From an uncultured Eubacteriales bacterium (GTDB lineage Bacteria; Bacillota; Clostridia; Oscillospirales; Acutalibacteraceae), in the NCBI GenBank assembly GCA_934486705.1, contig CAKSQS010000006.1, positions 16,986 through 80,985 of the forward strand: a stretch of DNA of 64,000 nt. The letters run 5' to 3'. Below, piece by piece: positions 7,322 to 14,905 of this stretch. A program made the position numbers and the translations under genes. Each line of letters begins with the position of its first letter. Within the stretch, counting starts at the first letter, position 1. The notes beneath the pieces are model-generated. The model worked only from the letters and a program-made list of their open reading frames with translations. It was not told the origin of the DNA and searched no databases.

Positions 7322-8662
7322 ATGCAGATTATAAAGGAACAGGCTAAAATTGTATCAACGGTTTTAGGAAATCAAGAGAAAAAGGGTGTCGAGTATCGCT
7401 TATTACATTTTTGTGTATTACTGCCTTACGAAAATACAAATTTGTTCTATAATAATCTAACAAAAGAAATGCTTTTGTTAGATTATAGTGAAGTTGACAC
7501 TTTGAAAAACCCAACTGCTCACTTAGACGACAATTTTATTGATTATTTAGTAAAAAATTGGTTTTTAGTCCCATTAGATTTTGAAGATGTGAAGTTAAGT
7601 AAACAGCTTACACATCTTGCAAGACAATTCAACACCGACCGAACAATTAACACTTTTGAAGTAGTTACGACAACAGCCTGTAATGCAAGGTGCTTTTACT
7701 GCTACGAGGCGGGTGTTAAGCAGTATACAATGACATTGGAAACCGCGCAGGCTGTAGTAGGTTATATAATGAAAAATCGCCGAGACGGTACTATTGTGTT
7801 AAAATGGTTTGGCGGCGAGCCGACATGCAATACTAAGGTTATTGATTATATTTGTAATTCCTTAACAGAGAAAAAGGTGGATTTTCGCTCAATAATGATT
7901 AGCAATGGTTATTTATTCAATGATTCAATGTTAGAATCGGCAAAACAGATTTGGAATTTGCAACAGGTACAAATTACTTTGGACGGTAATGAAGATACAT
8001 ATAATCGAGTTAAAAATTATGCTGACAAAAGGGATAAAAATCCTTTTGCACGTGTTATTGATAATATTGAAAAAATATTGCAATCTGATATTGCGGTTAC
8101 TGTTAGAATTAACATGGATAGACACAATGAGGATGAATTGTATTCACTGGTTGATTTTCTTTACGGAAAGTTTGCCGGATATAAGAAATTTAGTGTATAT
8201 TCTTATCTGCTTTTTGAAAACGCCGGTAACTATAAAAATGTCCGTTCTGAAAGTGAACGTGTAGATATCGGAAAGCGTTTTGAGGAATTGCAGGATTATA
8301 TAGATGAAAAAGGGCTCGGTGGACATCATCGACTGCGCAATGATGTTAGCATCAGCCGCTGTATGGCGGATAGCTATGCTACAGCTTTTATTTTACCGGA
8401 TGGCAAATTGGGACGATGCGAACATCATGTCGACGATGATTACTATGGATCGATTTTTGAAAATACCCCTAAAAAGATATGGGATCAATACTATTCTGAA
8501 ACAGCGGAATGCTCCTTGTGTCCGGCTTATCCATCCTGTCTGCGCTTGGTTGAATGCAAGCCGGATATGCAAGCTTGTTATGATTACCAAAGAAAAGAAA
8601 GTCTTAGAAAAATTCAAAAACAAATGATTGGTTCATATCTTAATTTTCTTAAAAAGAAATAA
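7322..8662 (+). CDS. Radical SAM/SPASM-domain peptide-modifying enzyme
   Basis: 446 residues. The radical SAM cluster motif CNARCFYC (Cys120, Cys124, Cys127) would bind the [4Fe-4S] that cleaves S-adenosylmethionine; WFGGEPT further on matches the SAM-binding GGE motif. The C-terminus is a SPASM domain: CEHHVDDDYYGSIFEN, then CSLCPAYPSCLRLVEC and a last Cys, seven cysteines fit for two auxiliary clusters. The first about 110 residues form an N-terminal domain typical of peptide maturases. ATG 7322 has GGAG 8 bases upstream; the earlier in-frame ATG at 7295 does not. It lies directly after the 35-residue peptide, so that peptide is the likely substrate. Confidence 0.85.
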   Translation: MQIIKEQAKIVSTVLGNQEKKGVEYRLLHFCVLLPYENTNLFYNNLTKEMLLLDYSEVDTLKNPTAHLDDNFIDYLVKNWFLVPLDFEDVKLSKQLTHLARQFNTDRTINTFEVVTTTACNARCFYCYEAGVKQYTMTLETAQAVVGYIMKNRRDGTIVLKWFGGEPTCNTKVIDYICNSLTEKKVDFRSIMISNGYLFNDSMLESAKQIWNLQQVQITLDGNEDTYNRVKNYADKRDKNPFARVIDNIEKILQSDIAVTVRINMDRHNEDELYSLVDFLYGKFAGYKKFSVYSYLLFENAGNYKNVRSESERVDIGKRFEELQDYIDEKGLGGHHRLRNDVSISRCMADSYATAFILPDGKLGRCEHHVDDDYYGSIFENTPKKIWDQYYSETAECSLCPAYPSCLRLVECKPDMQACYDYQRKESLRKIQKQMIGSYLNFLKKK

Positions 8663-8776
8663 CAGAACGAATGCATGGTGCATTTACTGTGTCAGCAATG
8701 CAACGGTTTTATGTAAATATGCTTCTTGTAACGAACGATATATATTGTTTTAAGTTTTATGCGTGAGGATAACATA

Positions 8777-9499
8777 ATGGAATGCAGAATAGCAGATTTC
8801 AATTTTCAAATTGATAACATATACCCCGAGACGGCGAAAACATGTAAGCGGTATCCGATTTCGGGAAATCAAGATTGTGATATATCATTGACAATTACCG
8901 AAAAAGATATTGACTTGGAGGAGAATGGATGTTTTTCGAGGCAATATCTTGAATATATTGCACTCAGCCGTAAAATAGCGGAAGTCGTGTCATTACATGA
9001 TGCTTTTTTATTGCACTCCGCTTGCTTTGATGTTAACGGCACGGGTGTTGCGTTTGCGGCGCACAGCGGGACGGGGAAAACCACGCATATGCTCTTATGG
9101 CAGAAGCTTTTGGGAGATAAAATGACCGTTGTTAACGGGGATAAACCGATAGTGCGCTTTTTTGAGGACGAGCCAGAAACGCCGTACGCCTACGGAACGC
9201 CGTGGTGCGGAAAAGAAAATTTAGGTTGCAATATGCGCACGCCGCTTAAACATATCTGCTTTATAGAGCGGGCAGATAGAAATTCATGCGAACCGCTTGA
9301 CAAAAGCGACGCGGTAAACCTTATCTTCAATCAGGTTTATATGCCGAAAGACCCGGCAACCATGATGAAGACCATGCAGCTGATAGATCGGCTGCTTTCC
9401 TGCTGCAAGCTTTGGAAAATAAGGTGCAATATGGAGTCGGACGCCGCAGAAACCTCATTTAATGCGATTTTCGGGAAAGAACCGGCGATGCAAAAATAA
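8777..9499 (+). CDS. HprK-like P-loop kinase-family protein
   Basis: 240 residues. A beta-rich N-terminal half precedes FLLHSACFDVNGTGVAFAA and a Walker A-type loop HSGTGKTTH (Lys101), then a region with VNGDKPIV and GTPWCGKEN, as in HPr kinase/phosphatase-related proteins. Members of this group often sit beside PqqD-domain genes in peptide and polysaccharide clusters; their target is mostly unknown. ATG 8777 follows GAGGATAAC by 5 bases and is preferred over 8759. The gene looks shorter than canonical HprK and lacks its N-terminal regulatory domain, so it is unlikely to be the catabolite-repression kinase. Confidence 0.7.
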   Translation: MECRIADFNFQIDNIYPETAKTCKRYPISGNQDCDISLTITEKDIDLEENGCFSRQYLEYIALSRKIAEVVSLHDAFLLHSACFDVNGTGVAFAAHSGTGKTTHMLLWQKLLGDKMTVVNGDKPIVRFFEDEPETPYAYGTPWCGKENLGCNMRTPLKHICFIERADRNSCEPLDKSDAVNLIFNQVYMPKDPATMMKTMQLIDRLLSCCKLWKIRCNMESDAAETSFNAIFGKEPAMQK

Positions 9500-9690
9500 T
9501 AATGCGGAATTCGGAATGCGTAATGCAGAATTATAAGCGGGGAAATGTCGCGAAACGACAGAGGGGATAACGCCGATAGGCAACTGAGGGTATTCGCTCT
9601 GTAACAATCCCTCAGTCAAAACCTACGGTTTTGCCAGCTCCCTTTAGGCAAGGGAGCCTTTGCCCCCCTGTAAAGCACATTTGCAGATTG
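9500..9690. repeat. Intergenic repeat region (GGAATGCG heptads and palindromic repeat)
   Basis: 9500-9535 holds short iterations of the form AATGCGGAATTCGGAATGCG, like those at 28676-28712. It is followed by a palindromic unit (about 9555-9670) containing CCCTCAGTC and CAGCTCCCTTTAGGCAAGGGAGCC. The CTCAGTC...CAGCTCCC and GGGAGCC words recur at 39443-39560. No protein gene is seen here. Confidence 0.6.
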
Positions 9691-9701
9691 AAATTCGGCG
9701 A

Positions 9702-9730
9702 TTGACAACAGTCTAAAAATATTGTAAAAT
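9702..9730 (+). promoter_or_regulatory. Promoter of toxin mRNA, locus B
   Basis: TTGACA (9702-9707), 17-base spacer, TAAAAT (9725-9730), the same form as the toxin promoters at 29048-29076 and 29385-29413. Confidence 0.85.
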
Positions 9731-9892
9731 GATTAAGGTGTAAAAGCCCGTAAAGGCAACCTACAAACGGTAGGCGGTTGGCCCTTTGATATTCAGAGGG
9801 CGTTTTTCTCGGATGTCGCCTCGGTCGGTGCTTCTGCTTTGCAGATGTGTCCACCGGACACCCGCACCCTCTTGAATAAAGGGGGTGATGCT

Positions 9893-9964
9893 GTGGAGCA
9901 AGAAACTTTTATCATAATACTTATGATTCTTGTAATAGGCTACATATTAAGCATAAAAAAATAA
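9893..9964 (+). CDS. Small hydrophobic peptide, candidate type I toxin, locus B
   Basis: 23 residues from GTG: an acidic start (MEQE), a hydrophobic core (IIILMILVIGYIL) and a basic end (SIKK), so one membrane span. Start chosen by AGGGGGTG 5 bases upstream. The mRNA leader (from about 9737) carries AAAGGCAACCTACAAACGGTAGG and then a CACCC/GGGTG pairing that would cover the Shine-Dalgarno site. The stop codon lies in the first arm of the shared terminator. Same gly-tyr-ile-(x)-x-ile-lys ending as the 24-residue peptides at 28891 and 29228. No close named match is known to me; the Fst/TxpA/holin-like toxin class is the nearest type. Confidence 0.65.
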   Translation: MEQETFIIILMILVIGYILSIKK

Positions 9965-9998
9965 CCGCCCTGTCTCCCAAACTAAGCGGTTATTTTTT
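9955..9998. terminator. Shared bidirectional terminator, locus B
   Basis: AAAAAATAACCGC (9955-9967) and GCGGTTATTTTTT (9986-9998) form a perfect 13-bp stem with T-runs on both strands. It can end both the toxin mRNA (+) and the antisense RNA (-), which run toward each other. Confidence 0.85.
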
Positions 9999-10044
9999 CA
10001 AAACCAAATTTTTTGAGGGCTAACCGTCTATCGGTTGCCTTTAT
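9955..10044 (-). ncRNA. Candidate type I antitoxin RNA, locus B
   Basis: About 90 nt on the minus strand starting after the promoter at 10051-10079. Its 5' end has AAAGGCAACCGATAGACGG then TTAGCCC, identical in order to the plus-strand copies at 4807, 28821 and 29153. It ends at the shared hairpin and overlaps the 3' end of the toxin gene. Confidence 0.7.
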
Positions 10045-10050
10045 GTAAAT

Positions 10051-10079
10051 ATTATAGCATAAAAAACAAACAGTGTCAA
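10051..10079 (-). promoter_or_regulatory. Promoter of antitoxin RNA, locus B
   Basis: On the minus strand TTGACA (10074-10079), 17-base spacer, TATAAT (10051-10056): a full consensus promoter. Confidence 0.85.
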
Positions 10080-10134
10080 GTGCGTAAAATGCGTACGTTT
10101 ATCTGTTTTAATTTATTAAAAGGAGCAAACGGGA

Positions 10135-10401
10135 ATGAAATTAAAGTACAATTTTGTAACAAATGAAGTTGCGGATAAGATCGTAGCGGTAGCGGTGGGG
10201 GATGATCTGCAGAAATTCAACGGTTTTATCAAGATGAACGATACGGGCGCATACATTTTTAATATGCTTAAAAATGATGTTACCGAGGAAGAAATAGTTG
10301 AGGCTATGAAGAAAGATTACAGCGACGCGACAGAGGAAGAAATAAAGGAAACCGTAAGCGGGTTTGTAGGCAAGCTTAAAGACGCGGATGTGCTTGAATA
10401 A
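10135..10401 (+). CDS. PqqD-like peptide chaperone
   Basis: 88 residues, the usual size for stand-alone PqqD. The visible pattern is NDTGAYIFNMLKNDVTEEEIVEAMKKDY, the family's core helix-turn region, with a further acidic helix and FVGKLKDADVLE at the end. PqqD-type domains bind RiPP leader peptides and hand them to radical SAM enzymes; others occur in lasso and polysaccharide clusters. AAAAGGAG precedes the ATG. It overlaps the peptidase gene by one base (TAATG), so the two are one unit. The likely partner is the radical SAM protein at 7322 and the peptide at 7107. Confidence 0.8.
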   Translation: MKLKYNFVTNEVADKIVAVAVGDDLQKFNGFIKMNDTGAYIFNMLKNDVTEEEIVEAMKKDYSDATEEEIKETVSGFVGKLKDADVLE

Positions 10402-10859
10402 TGGCGGAAACCGAATTAAAAAATGCAGACGAAGTGCTGAAAACTCAAGATGAGGTTATGTCGCTTACCCGCGGAACAAGCATGCGCCCGCTGCTGCGGC
10501 AGGGCCGTGATATTGTGGTAATAAAAAGGCCGCAATTCCCCCTTAAAGCCGGCGATGTTCCGCTTTATAAGGTGAAAAGCCGAAAAGAACTGGTGCTGCA
10601 CCGAATTTTAAAGGTAAATAATGACGGCAGTTATATTATTCGCGGCGATAATCTTTATGCCAAAGAGCATGTTGCCGAAAGTCAGATCGTCGGTGTGATG
10701 AAAGCCTTTTACAGAGAGGGCAAATATTTTGACTGCGAAAAAAGCTGTAAATATAAGATATATATTGTGTTGAACAGGGTAAGCTACCCTATGCGGTATT
10801 TCTGGAAATTCAAATTGCGCCCTTTGCTTTCAAAAATCAAGCATATGATTTTCAAGTAA
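10401..10859 (+). CDS. S26-family (Ser-His type) signal peptidase-like protein
   Basis: 152 residues. RGTSMRPLLRQG carries the nucleophile Ser27. ELVLHRI (His67) and YIIRGDN follow, as in S26B-type peptidases where His replaces the general-base Lys. A basic C-terminus (KFKLRPLLSKIKHMIFK) has weak hydrophobicity and there is no clear N-terminal membrane helix, so it may be peripheral. Directly coupled to pqqD, it could remove a leader peptide after modification (inference). It could also act as an S24-like regulator, but no DNA-binding part is present. A terminator follows. Confidence 0.7.
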   Translation: MAETELKNADEVLKTQDEVMSLTRGTSMRPLLRQGRDIVVIKRPQFPLKAGDVPLYKVKSRKELVLHRILKVNNDGSYIIRGDNLYAKEHVAESQIVGVMKAFYREGKYFDCEKSCKYKIYIVLNRVSYPMRYFWKFKLRPLLSKIKHMIFK

Positions 10860-10877
10860 GTATATTTAAAGTAAAGC

Positions 10878-10901
10878 TCCCCGAGTTTTCGGGGAATTTT
10901 T
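10878..10901 (+). terminator. Terminator after the peptidase gene
   Basis: TCCCCGA/TCGGGGA stem with a 4-base loop, then ATTTTTA. Confidence 0.75.
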
Positions 10902-10943
10902 ATGCAGGGACAAAAACGATATATTCGGGAAGGTAACGGAAAA

Positions 10944-12623
10944 ATGCTATACAGCGAACAGTTAAACGGCGAGTTTTGGAGTAGTGTAAAAAGCAATGCA
11001 GCCTACAAGGACGCAATAGACATATTAAAGCAGCACTACACCAAGGGGACAAAAGAACCGCTTACGGTTCTTCGGTTCAGCGCGCGGTTCAGGTACTATA
11101 GGGACGGGGAGCGCGCAGACTTTGAAAAACCGTTTTTCAGGCGGCGCAGGTTTTTATCGGCGGCGGCTTTATTAGCTTTGATATATCCCGAAAATGATGT
11201 GTATTTGCGCACTGCCGAGGATCTGATATGGGCGATATGCGACGAATATTGCTGGGCGGTAGCGGCGCACGCGAGCGGCAAGCTTGACGACGACAATACT
11301 ATGATAGACCTGTTCACGGCGGAAACTGCGGCGGCGCTTGCCGAGATAACCGCATTTTTGGAAAATCGGCTTGACGGTGCGACTGTCTGCCGCGTTAAGG
11401 CGGAGCTGAACCGCCGCGTTTTTGAGCCTTTCCGTAACCGCCGCTTCGGCTGGGAAAAGAGCAGTAACAATTGGAGTGCGGTTTGCGCGGGCGGTGTGGG
11501 AATTGCGCTTATGTATTGTGCGCCGGAGTCAGCCGAGGAATTTTTGCCGCGGCTTATAAGCTCGGTTAACTGCTGTCTTGATTCATATACAAATGACGGC
11601 ACATGCCTTGAGGGCTTTACATACTGGAACTACGGCTACGGTTATTTCGTATATTTTGCGGATATGCTTTACCGCTTTACAAACGGCAAAACCGATATGT
11701 TTGACGACGCACGCGCGCAAAAAACCGCCTCATACCCGCAGCGCTGCTTACTTAAAGGTGATACGGTGGTAAGCTTTGCGGACGCAGGGCAAAACGCAAA
11801 AGCGCAGAGCGAGCTTATTTATTACCTGCACGGGCGCTACCCCGAAACAGCGGCGCTGCTGCCCGAAGACCGCATAAAATTCCCGGAGCTTAACTGCCGC
11901 TGGTGCTCATATTTGCGCTACTTTGCATGGGTCAATCCCGAAATTAAAGCGGATACAGAGCCTGTGGGAACATATTTGCTGCCGGACGCGGGGCAGTATA
12001 TTACAACGCGGAAAACATATTCGTTTGCGGTTAAGGCGGGGAACAACGACGAGCCGCACAACCATAACGATATAGGCGAGTTTATTATATCGTCTGCCCG
12101 CGGGCAGGAGCTTTGCGATTTGGGCGCGGGGTTTTACAACAAAGATTATTTTAACGAGCACAGATATGAGGTGTTTTGCAATTCGTCTTTCTCGCACAGT
12201 GTGCCGATAATAAACGGCAGGGGACAAGCTGCCGGTAAAAAATTTCACGGCACGTTAAAGCAGCAGGACGATACGGTGCTGCTTGAAATAGGCGCGGCTT
12301 ACGACATTGAGGGCGTTTCTTTTTCGCGCGAGTTTACGCTTGCCGATAATACCGTTACTCTTACCGACAGCTTTTCCGGCAATATTGAGAGCGTTACCGA
12401 ACGCTTTGTTTCGGAAATTAAGCCGACGGTTGAAGCCGACCGTGTAAAATTAGGCTTATGCACCCTGCACTTTGAGGCGGGTAAAGTAAAGCCGCTTATA
12501 ACCGAGCATGAGCACCGACTCCACTCTTTTGAGATGGGCGGGGTGGCTGAAACGGTTTACTGCATTGATTTTGACATTTCGGCAGAGTGCGGAAGTGCGA
12601 AATTTTCTTTTGAAATCGTATAA
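10944..12623 (+). CDS. Heparinase II/III-like protein
   Basis: 559 residues. An N-terminal alpha-helical toroid part (about 1-330) and a C-terminal beta-sheet part are visible. EPHNHNDIGEF is the characteristic histidine-rich motif of the heparinase II/III-like domain, and FTYWNYGYGYFVYFAD lies in the helical part. The family includes lyases of acidic polysaccharides and O-antigen-linked proteins. No signal peptide is seen, so the protein would act inside the cell or by an unusual route. ATG 10944 is preferred because the in-frame ATG at 10902 lies in the T-run of the preceding terminator. Its substrate and its link to the RiPP-like genes are unknown. Confidence 0.7.
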   Translation: MLYSEQLNGEFWSSVKSNAAYKDAIDILKQHYTKGTKEPLTVLRFSARFRYYRDGERADFEKPFFRRRRFLSAAALLALIYPENDVYLRTAEDLIWAICDEYCWAVAAHASGKLDDDNTMIDLFTAETAAALAEITAFLENRLDGATVCRVKAELNRRVFEPFRNRRFGWEKSSNNWSAVCAGGVGIALMYCAPESAEEFLPRLISSVNCCLDSYTNDGTCLEGFTYWNYGYGYFVYFADMLYRFTNGKTDMFDDARAQKTASYPQRCLLKGDTVVSFADAGQNAKAQSELIYYLHGRYPETAALLPEDRIKFPELNCRWCSYLRYFAWVNPEIKADTEPVGTYLLPDAGQYITTRKTYSFAVKAGNNDEPHNHNDIGEFIISSARGQELCDLGAGFYNKDYFNEHRYEVFCNSSFSHSVPIINGRGQAAGKKFHGTLKQQDDTVLLEIGAAYDIEGVSFSREFTLADNTVTLTDSFSGNIESVTERFVSEIKPTVEADRVKLGLCTLHFEAGKVKPLITEHEHRLHSFEMGGVAETVYCIDFDISAECGSAKFSFEIV

Positions 12624-12657
12624 AAAATCGGCTTTTGAGAAATTTTTAAAAAAAAGC

Positions 12658-12686
12658 TTGATTTTTTCGGATAAGTATGTTATTAT
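12658..12686 (+). promoter_or_regulatory. Promoter of the S10-spc-alpha operon
   Basis: TTGATT (12658-12663), 17-base spacer, TATTAT (12681-12686), some 280 bases before rpsJ. Confidence 0.75.
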
Positions 12687-12693
12687 ACTACGG

Positions 12694-12955
12694 TACGCTG
12701 CCTAAATGCGGCGTGAAACATGCGTTGATGCGGGAGGTGGCCGACCCTGAGTCGGGAAATTTCCGCGGAGTATGTCCGATTTTAAACCGGGCGAAAAGTC
12801 AGGAAGTATATAAGAGATCTTGCGGCTCTTGTATACAGCGGCAGAGCGATCTGCTGTCCGGAATTGTCTGTGACCCCAGCAATGCCGGTTTTATAATGCG
12901 CAGTAAAGAAAAACACGGCGCGTTGTAAGTTTTGCCCGCCAACTACTTAAGGAGG
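12694..12955 (+). promoter_or_regulatory. Structured 5' leader of the S10 operon
   Basis: About 270 nt without a convincing gene. It holds several stems, e.g. GTATATAAGAG/CTCTTGTATAC around 12809-12839 and a GC-rich segment with CCGACCCTGAGTCGGG (12739-12756). The position suggests autogenous control by a ribosomal protein, by analogy with the L4-controlled S10 leaders of other bacteria. No known motif is recognised. Confidence 0.55.
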
Positions 12956-12965
12956 CGAATTTCAC

Positions 12966-13277
12966 ATGGCAGTGAAAGAAAAAATCCGTATTCGTATCAA
13001 AGGTTACGACCACGCGCTTGTAGACCAGTCCGCTGAGAAAATAGTGGAAACCGCTAAACGTACAGGTGCAAGGGTATCAGGCCCAGTGCCGCTGCCCACC
13101 GAAAAAGAGGTTGTTACCATTCTGCGCGCCGTTCATAAATATAAGGACAGCCGCGAGCAGTTTGAAACGAGAACGCACAAAAGGCTTATTGATATAATCA
13201 GACCTTCAAACAAAACCGTTGAAGCTCTGACTAATCTTGAGCTTCCCGCCGGTGTAGAGATTGAAATAAAGCTTTAA
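12966..13277 (+). CDS. rpsJ: 30S ribosomal protein S10
   Basis: 103 residues, standard length. KIRIRIKGYDHALVDQSAEKIVETAKRTGA and the C-terminal RLIDIIRPSNKTVEALTNLELPAGVEIEIKL are diagnostic. It is part of the small-subunit head and also acts as NusE in antitermination. First gene of the superoperon; AAGGAGGCG upstream. Confidence 0.97.
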   Translation: MAVKEKIRIRIKGYDHALVDQSAEKIVETAKRTGARVSGPVPLPTEKEVVTILRAVHKYKDSREQFETRTHKRLIDIIRPSNKTVEALTNLELPAGVEIEIKL

Positions 13278-13335
13278 TCACGCACCGCAGGTCAAGTTGG
13301 TGAAAGCCAACCAATAACCAAAGGAGGAAAATCAT

Positions 13336-13968
13336 ATGAAAAAGGGTATTGTGGGCAAAAAGCTCGGTATGACTCAGCTTTTTGACGCAAACGGAAACGT
13401 TGTTCCGGTTACCGTTATCGAGGCAGGCCCCTGCGTTATTTCGCAGAAGAAGACCGCCGAGAACGACGGCTACGAGGCTGTTCAGATAGGCTACGGCGAT
13501 TTGAAGGCTTCTAAGGTAAACAAGCCCCAGAAGGGCCACTTTGCTAAGGGCGACGTTGCTCCGAAAAAGGTTCTTCGCGAGTTCCGCTTTGAAGATACCG
13601 GCGCTATGAACGTAGGCGATATAATCAAGGCTGACGTATTTGCAGAGGGCGAGTCGGTAGACGTGCGCGGCACTTCAAAAGGTAAGGGCTACGCCGGCAC
13701 CATCAAGCGCTGGAACTTCGGAAGACTTAAGGAAACTCACGGTACAGGCCCTGTTCACCGTCACGGCGGTTCATTAGGCGCCTGCTCAACTCCGTCAAGA
13801 GTTTTCAAGGGAAAGAAAATGGCAGGACACCTCGGCAATGAGCGCGTAACCGTTCAGAACCTGAGTGTTGTTAAAGTAGACGCGGAAAAGAACATCATCG
13901 CCGTTAAGGGCGCCGTTCCCGGTCCTAAGGGCGGAATAGTGGTTCTTTTCGACAGCGTTAAAGCGTAA
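13336..13968 (+). CDS. rplC: 50S ribosomal protein L3
   Basis: 210 residues. MKKGIVGKKLGMTQLFD at the start and FGRLKETHGTGPVHRHGGSLG in the loop that reaches the peptidyl transferase centre identify L3. AAAGGAGG before ATG. It binds early to 23S rRNA. Confidence 0.97.
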   Translation: MKKGIVGKKLGMTQLFDANGNVVPVTVIEAGPCVISQKKTAENDGYEAVQIGYGDLKASKVNKPQKGHFAKGDVAPKKVLREFRFEDTGAMNVGDIIKADVFAEGESVDVRGTSKGKGYAGTIKRWNFGRLKETHGTGPVHRHGGSLGACSTPSRVFKGKKMAGHLGNERVTVQNLSVVKVDAEKNIIAVKGAVPGPKGGIVVLFDSVKA

Positions 13969-13988
13969 GGGAAGGAGTGTTCTAAATT

Positions 13989-14612
13989 ATGCCTAATATA
14001 GCAGTAGTCGATATGGCGGGCAAAAGCGTGGGAGAAATCACCTTGAGCGACGCCGTTTTCGGAATAAAGCCTAACGCGGCGGTTATGCACGCGGCGGTTG
14101 TAAACTACCTTGCAAATCAGCGTCAGGGCACGCAGTCCACTCTGACTCGTACCGAGGTATCGGGCGGCGGCAAAAAGCCGTGGAGACAGAAGGGTACCGG
14201 TCACGCAAGACAGGGCTCTACCAGAGCTCCGCAGTGGAGACACGGCGGTATAGTTCACGCGCCGAAGCCGAGAGATTATTCTTACTCTCTCAATAAAAAG
14301 GTTAAGAGACTGGCTCTCAAATCCGCTTTGTCGGATAAGGTGCTCACAGGCGATATGATTGTTCTTGACGAGCTTAAAGCAGAGACTTACAAAACCAAGG
14401 TTGTTGCCGATTGCTTAAAGGCAATAGGCGCGGGTAAAAAGACTCTCATAGTTCTTGAGGATAACAACGCGTTCGCCGTAAAGAGCATTGCCAACATTGC
14501 GGGTGCGAAATCCGCACAGGTCGGAACAATCAACACCTACGACATAATCAATGCCGACACTCTCGTGGTGGTAAAGAATGCCGTAGCAAAGCTTGAGGAG
14601 GTGTATGCATAA
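13989..14612 (+). CDS. rplD: 50S ribosomal protein L4
   Basis: 207 residues. The extended loop GGGKKPWRQKGTGHARQGSTRAPQWRHGG lines the exit tunnel; the globular end has the Rossmann-like TLIVLEDN part. In many bacteria L4 represses its own operon, which fits the long leader at 12694. The stop overlaps the rplW start. Confidence 0.97.
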   Translation: MPNIAVVDMAGKSVGEITLSDAVFGIKPNAAVMHAAVVNYLANQRQGTQSTLTRTEVSGGGKKPWRQKGTGHARQGSTRAPQWRHGGIVHAPKPRDYSYSLNKKVKRLALKSALSDKVLTGDMIVLDELKAETYKTKVVADCLKAIGAGKKTLIVLEDNNAFAVKSIANIAGAKSAQVGTINTYDIINADTLVVVKNAVAKLEEVYA

Positions 14613-14905
14613 TGAAAGCCGCACAGGATATCATTATAGCTCCGGTAATTACCGAAAAGAGTATGTCGGGTATAGCCGATAAGAAATACACCTTTAAGGT
14701 AGCTAAGGACGCTAACAAGATTGAGATAGCCGACGCTGTCGCAAAGCTTTTCAAGGTTGATGTTGCTAAGGTCAACACAATCAACGTTCGCGGTCAGGCA
14801 AGGCGTATGGGTCGTTACAACGGCTACACCGCAGCTTGGAAAAAGGCAATCGTTACTTTAAAGGCTGATTCAAAGCCGATTGAGTTCTTCGACGGTCTTA
14901 TCTGA
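14612..14905 (+). CDS. rplW: 50S ribosomal protein L23
   Basis: 97 residues. APVITEKSM at the N-terminus and KYTFKVAKDANKIEIADAVAKLF are characteristic. It sits at the tunnel exit, where trigger factor and SRP dock. The ATG shares one base with the rplD stop (TAATG). It is followed by an unusually long spacer before rplB. Confidence 0.97.
   Translation: MKAAQDIIIAPVITEKSMSGIADKKYTFKVAKDANKIEIADAVAKLFKVDVAKVNTINVRGQARRMGRYNGYTAAWKKAIVTLKADSKPIEFFDGLI

Noticed and set aside
8777..9499. Canonical HPr kinase/phosphatase
   Set aside because: It has a P-loop of the right type but lacks the N-terminal domain, and the gene context is peptide modification, so hprK was not assigned.
10902..10943. N-terminal extension of the heparinase-like gene from ATG 10902
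   Set aside because: This ATG sits in the T-run of a terminator hairpin; 10944 is a better start.
12677..12928. 83-residue plus-strand frame before rpsJ
   Set aside because: It lies in the structured S10 leader, has no ribosome binding site and an odd composition; leader RNA explains it better.
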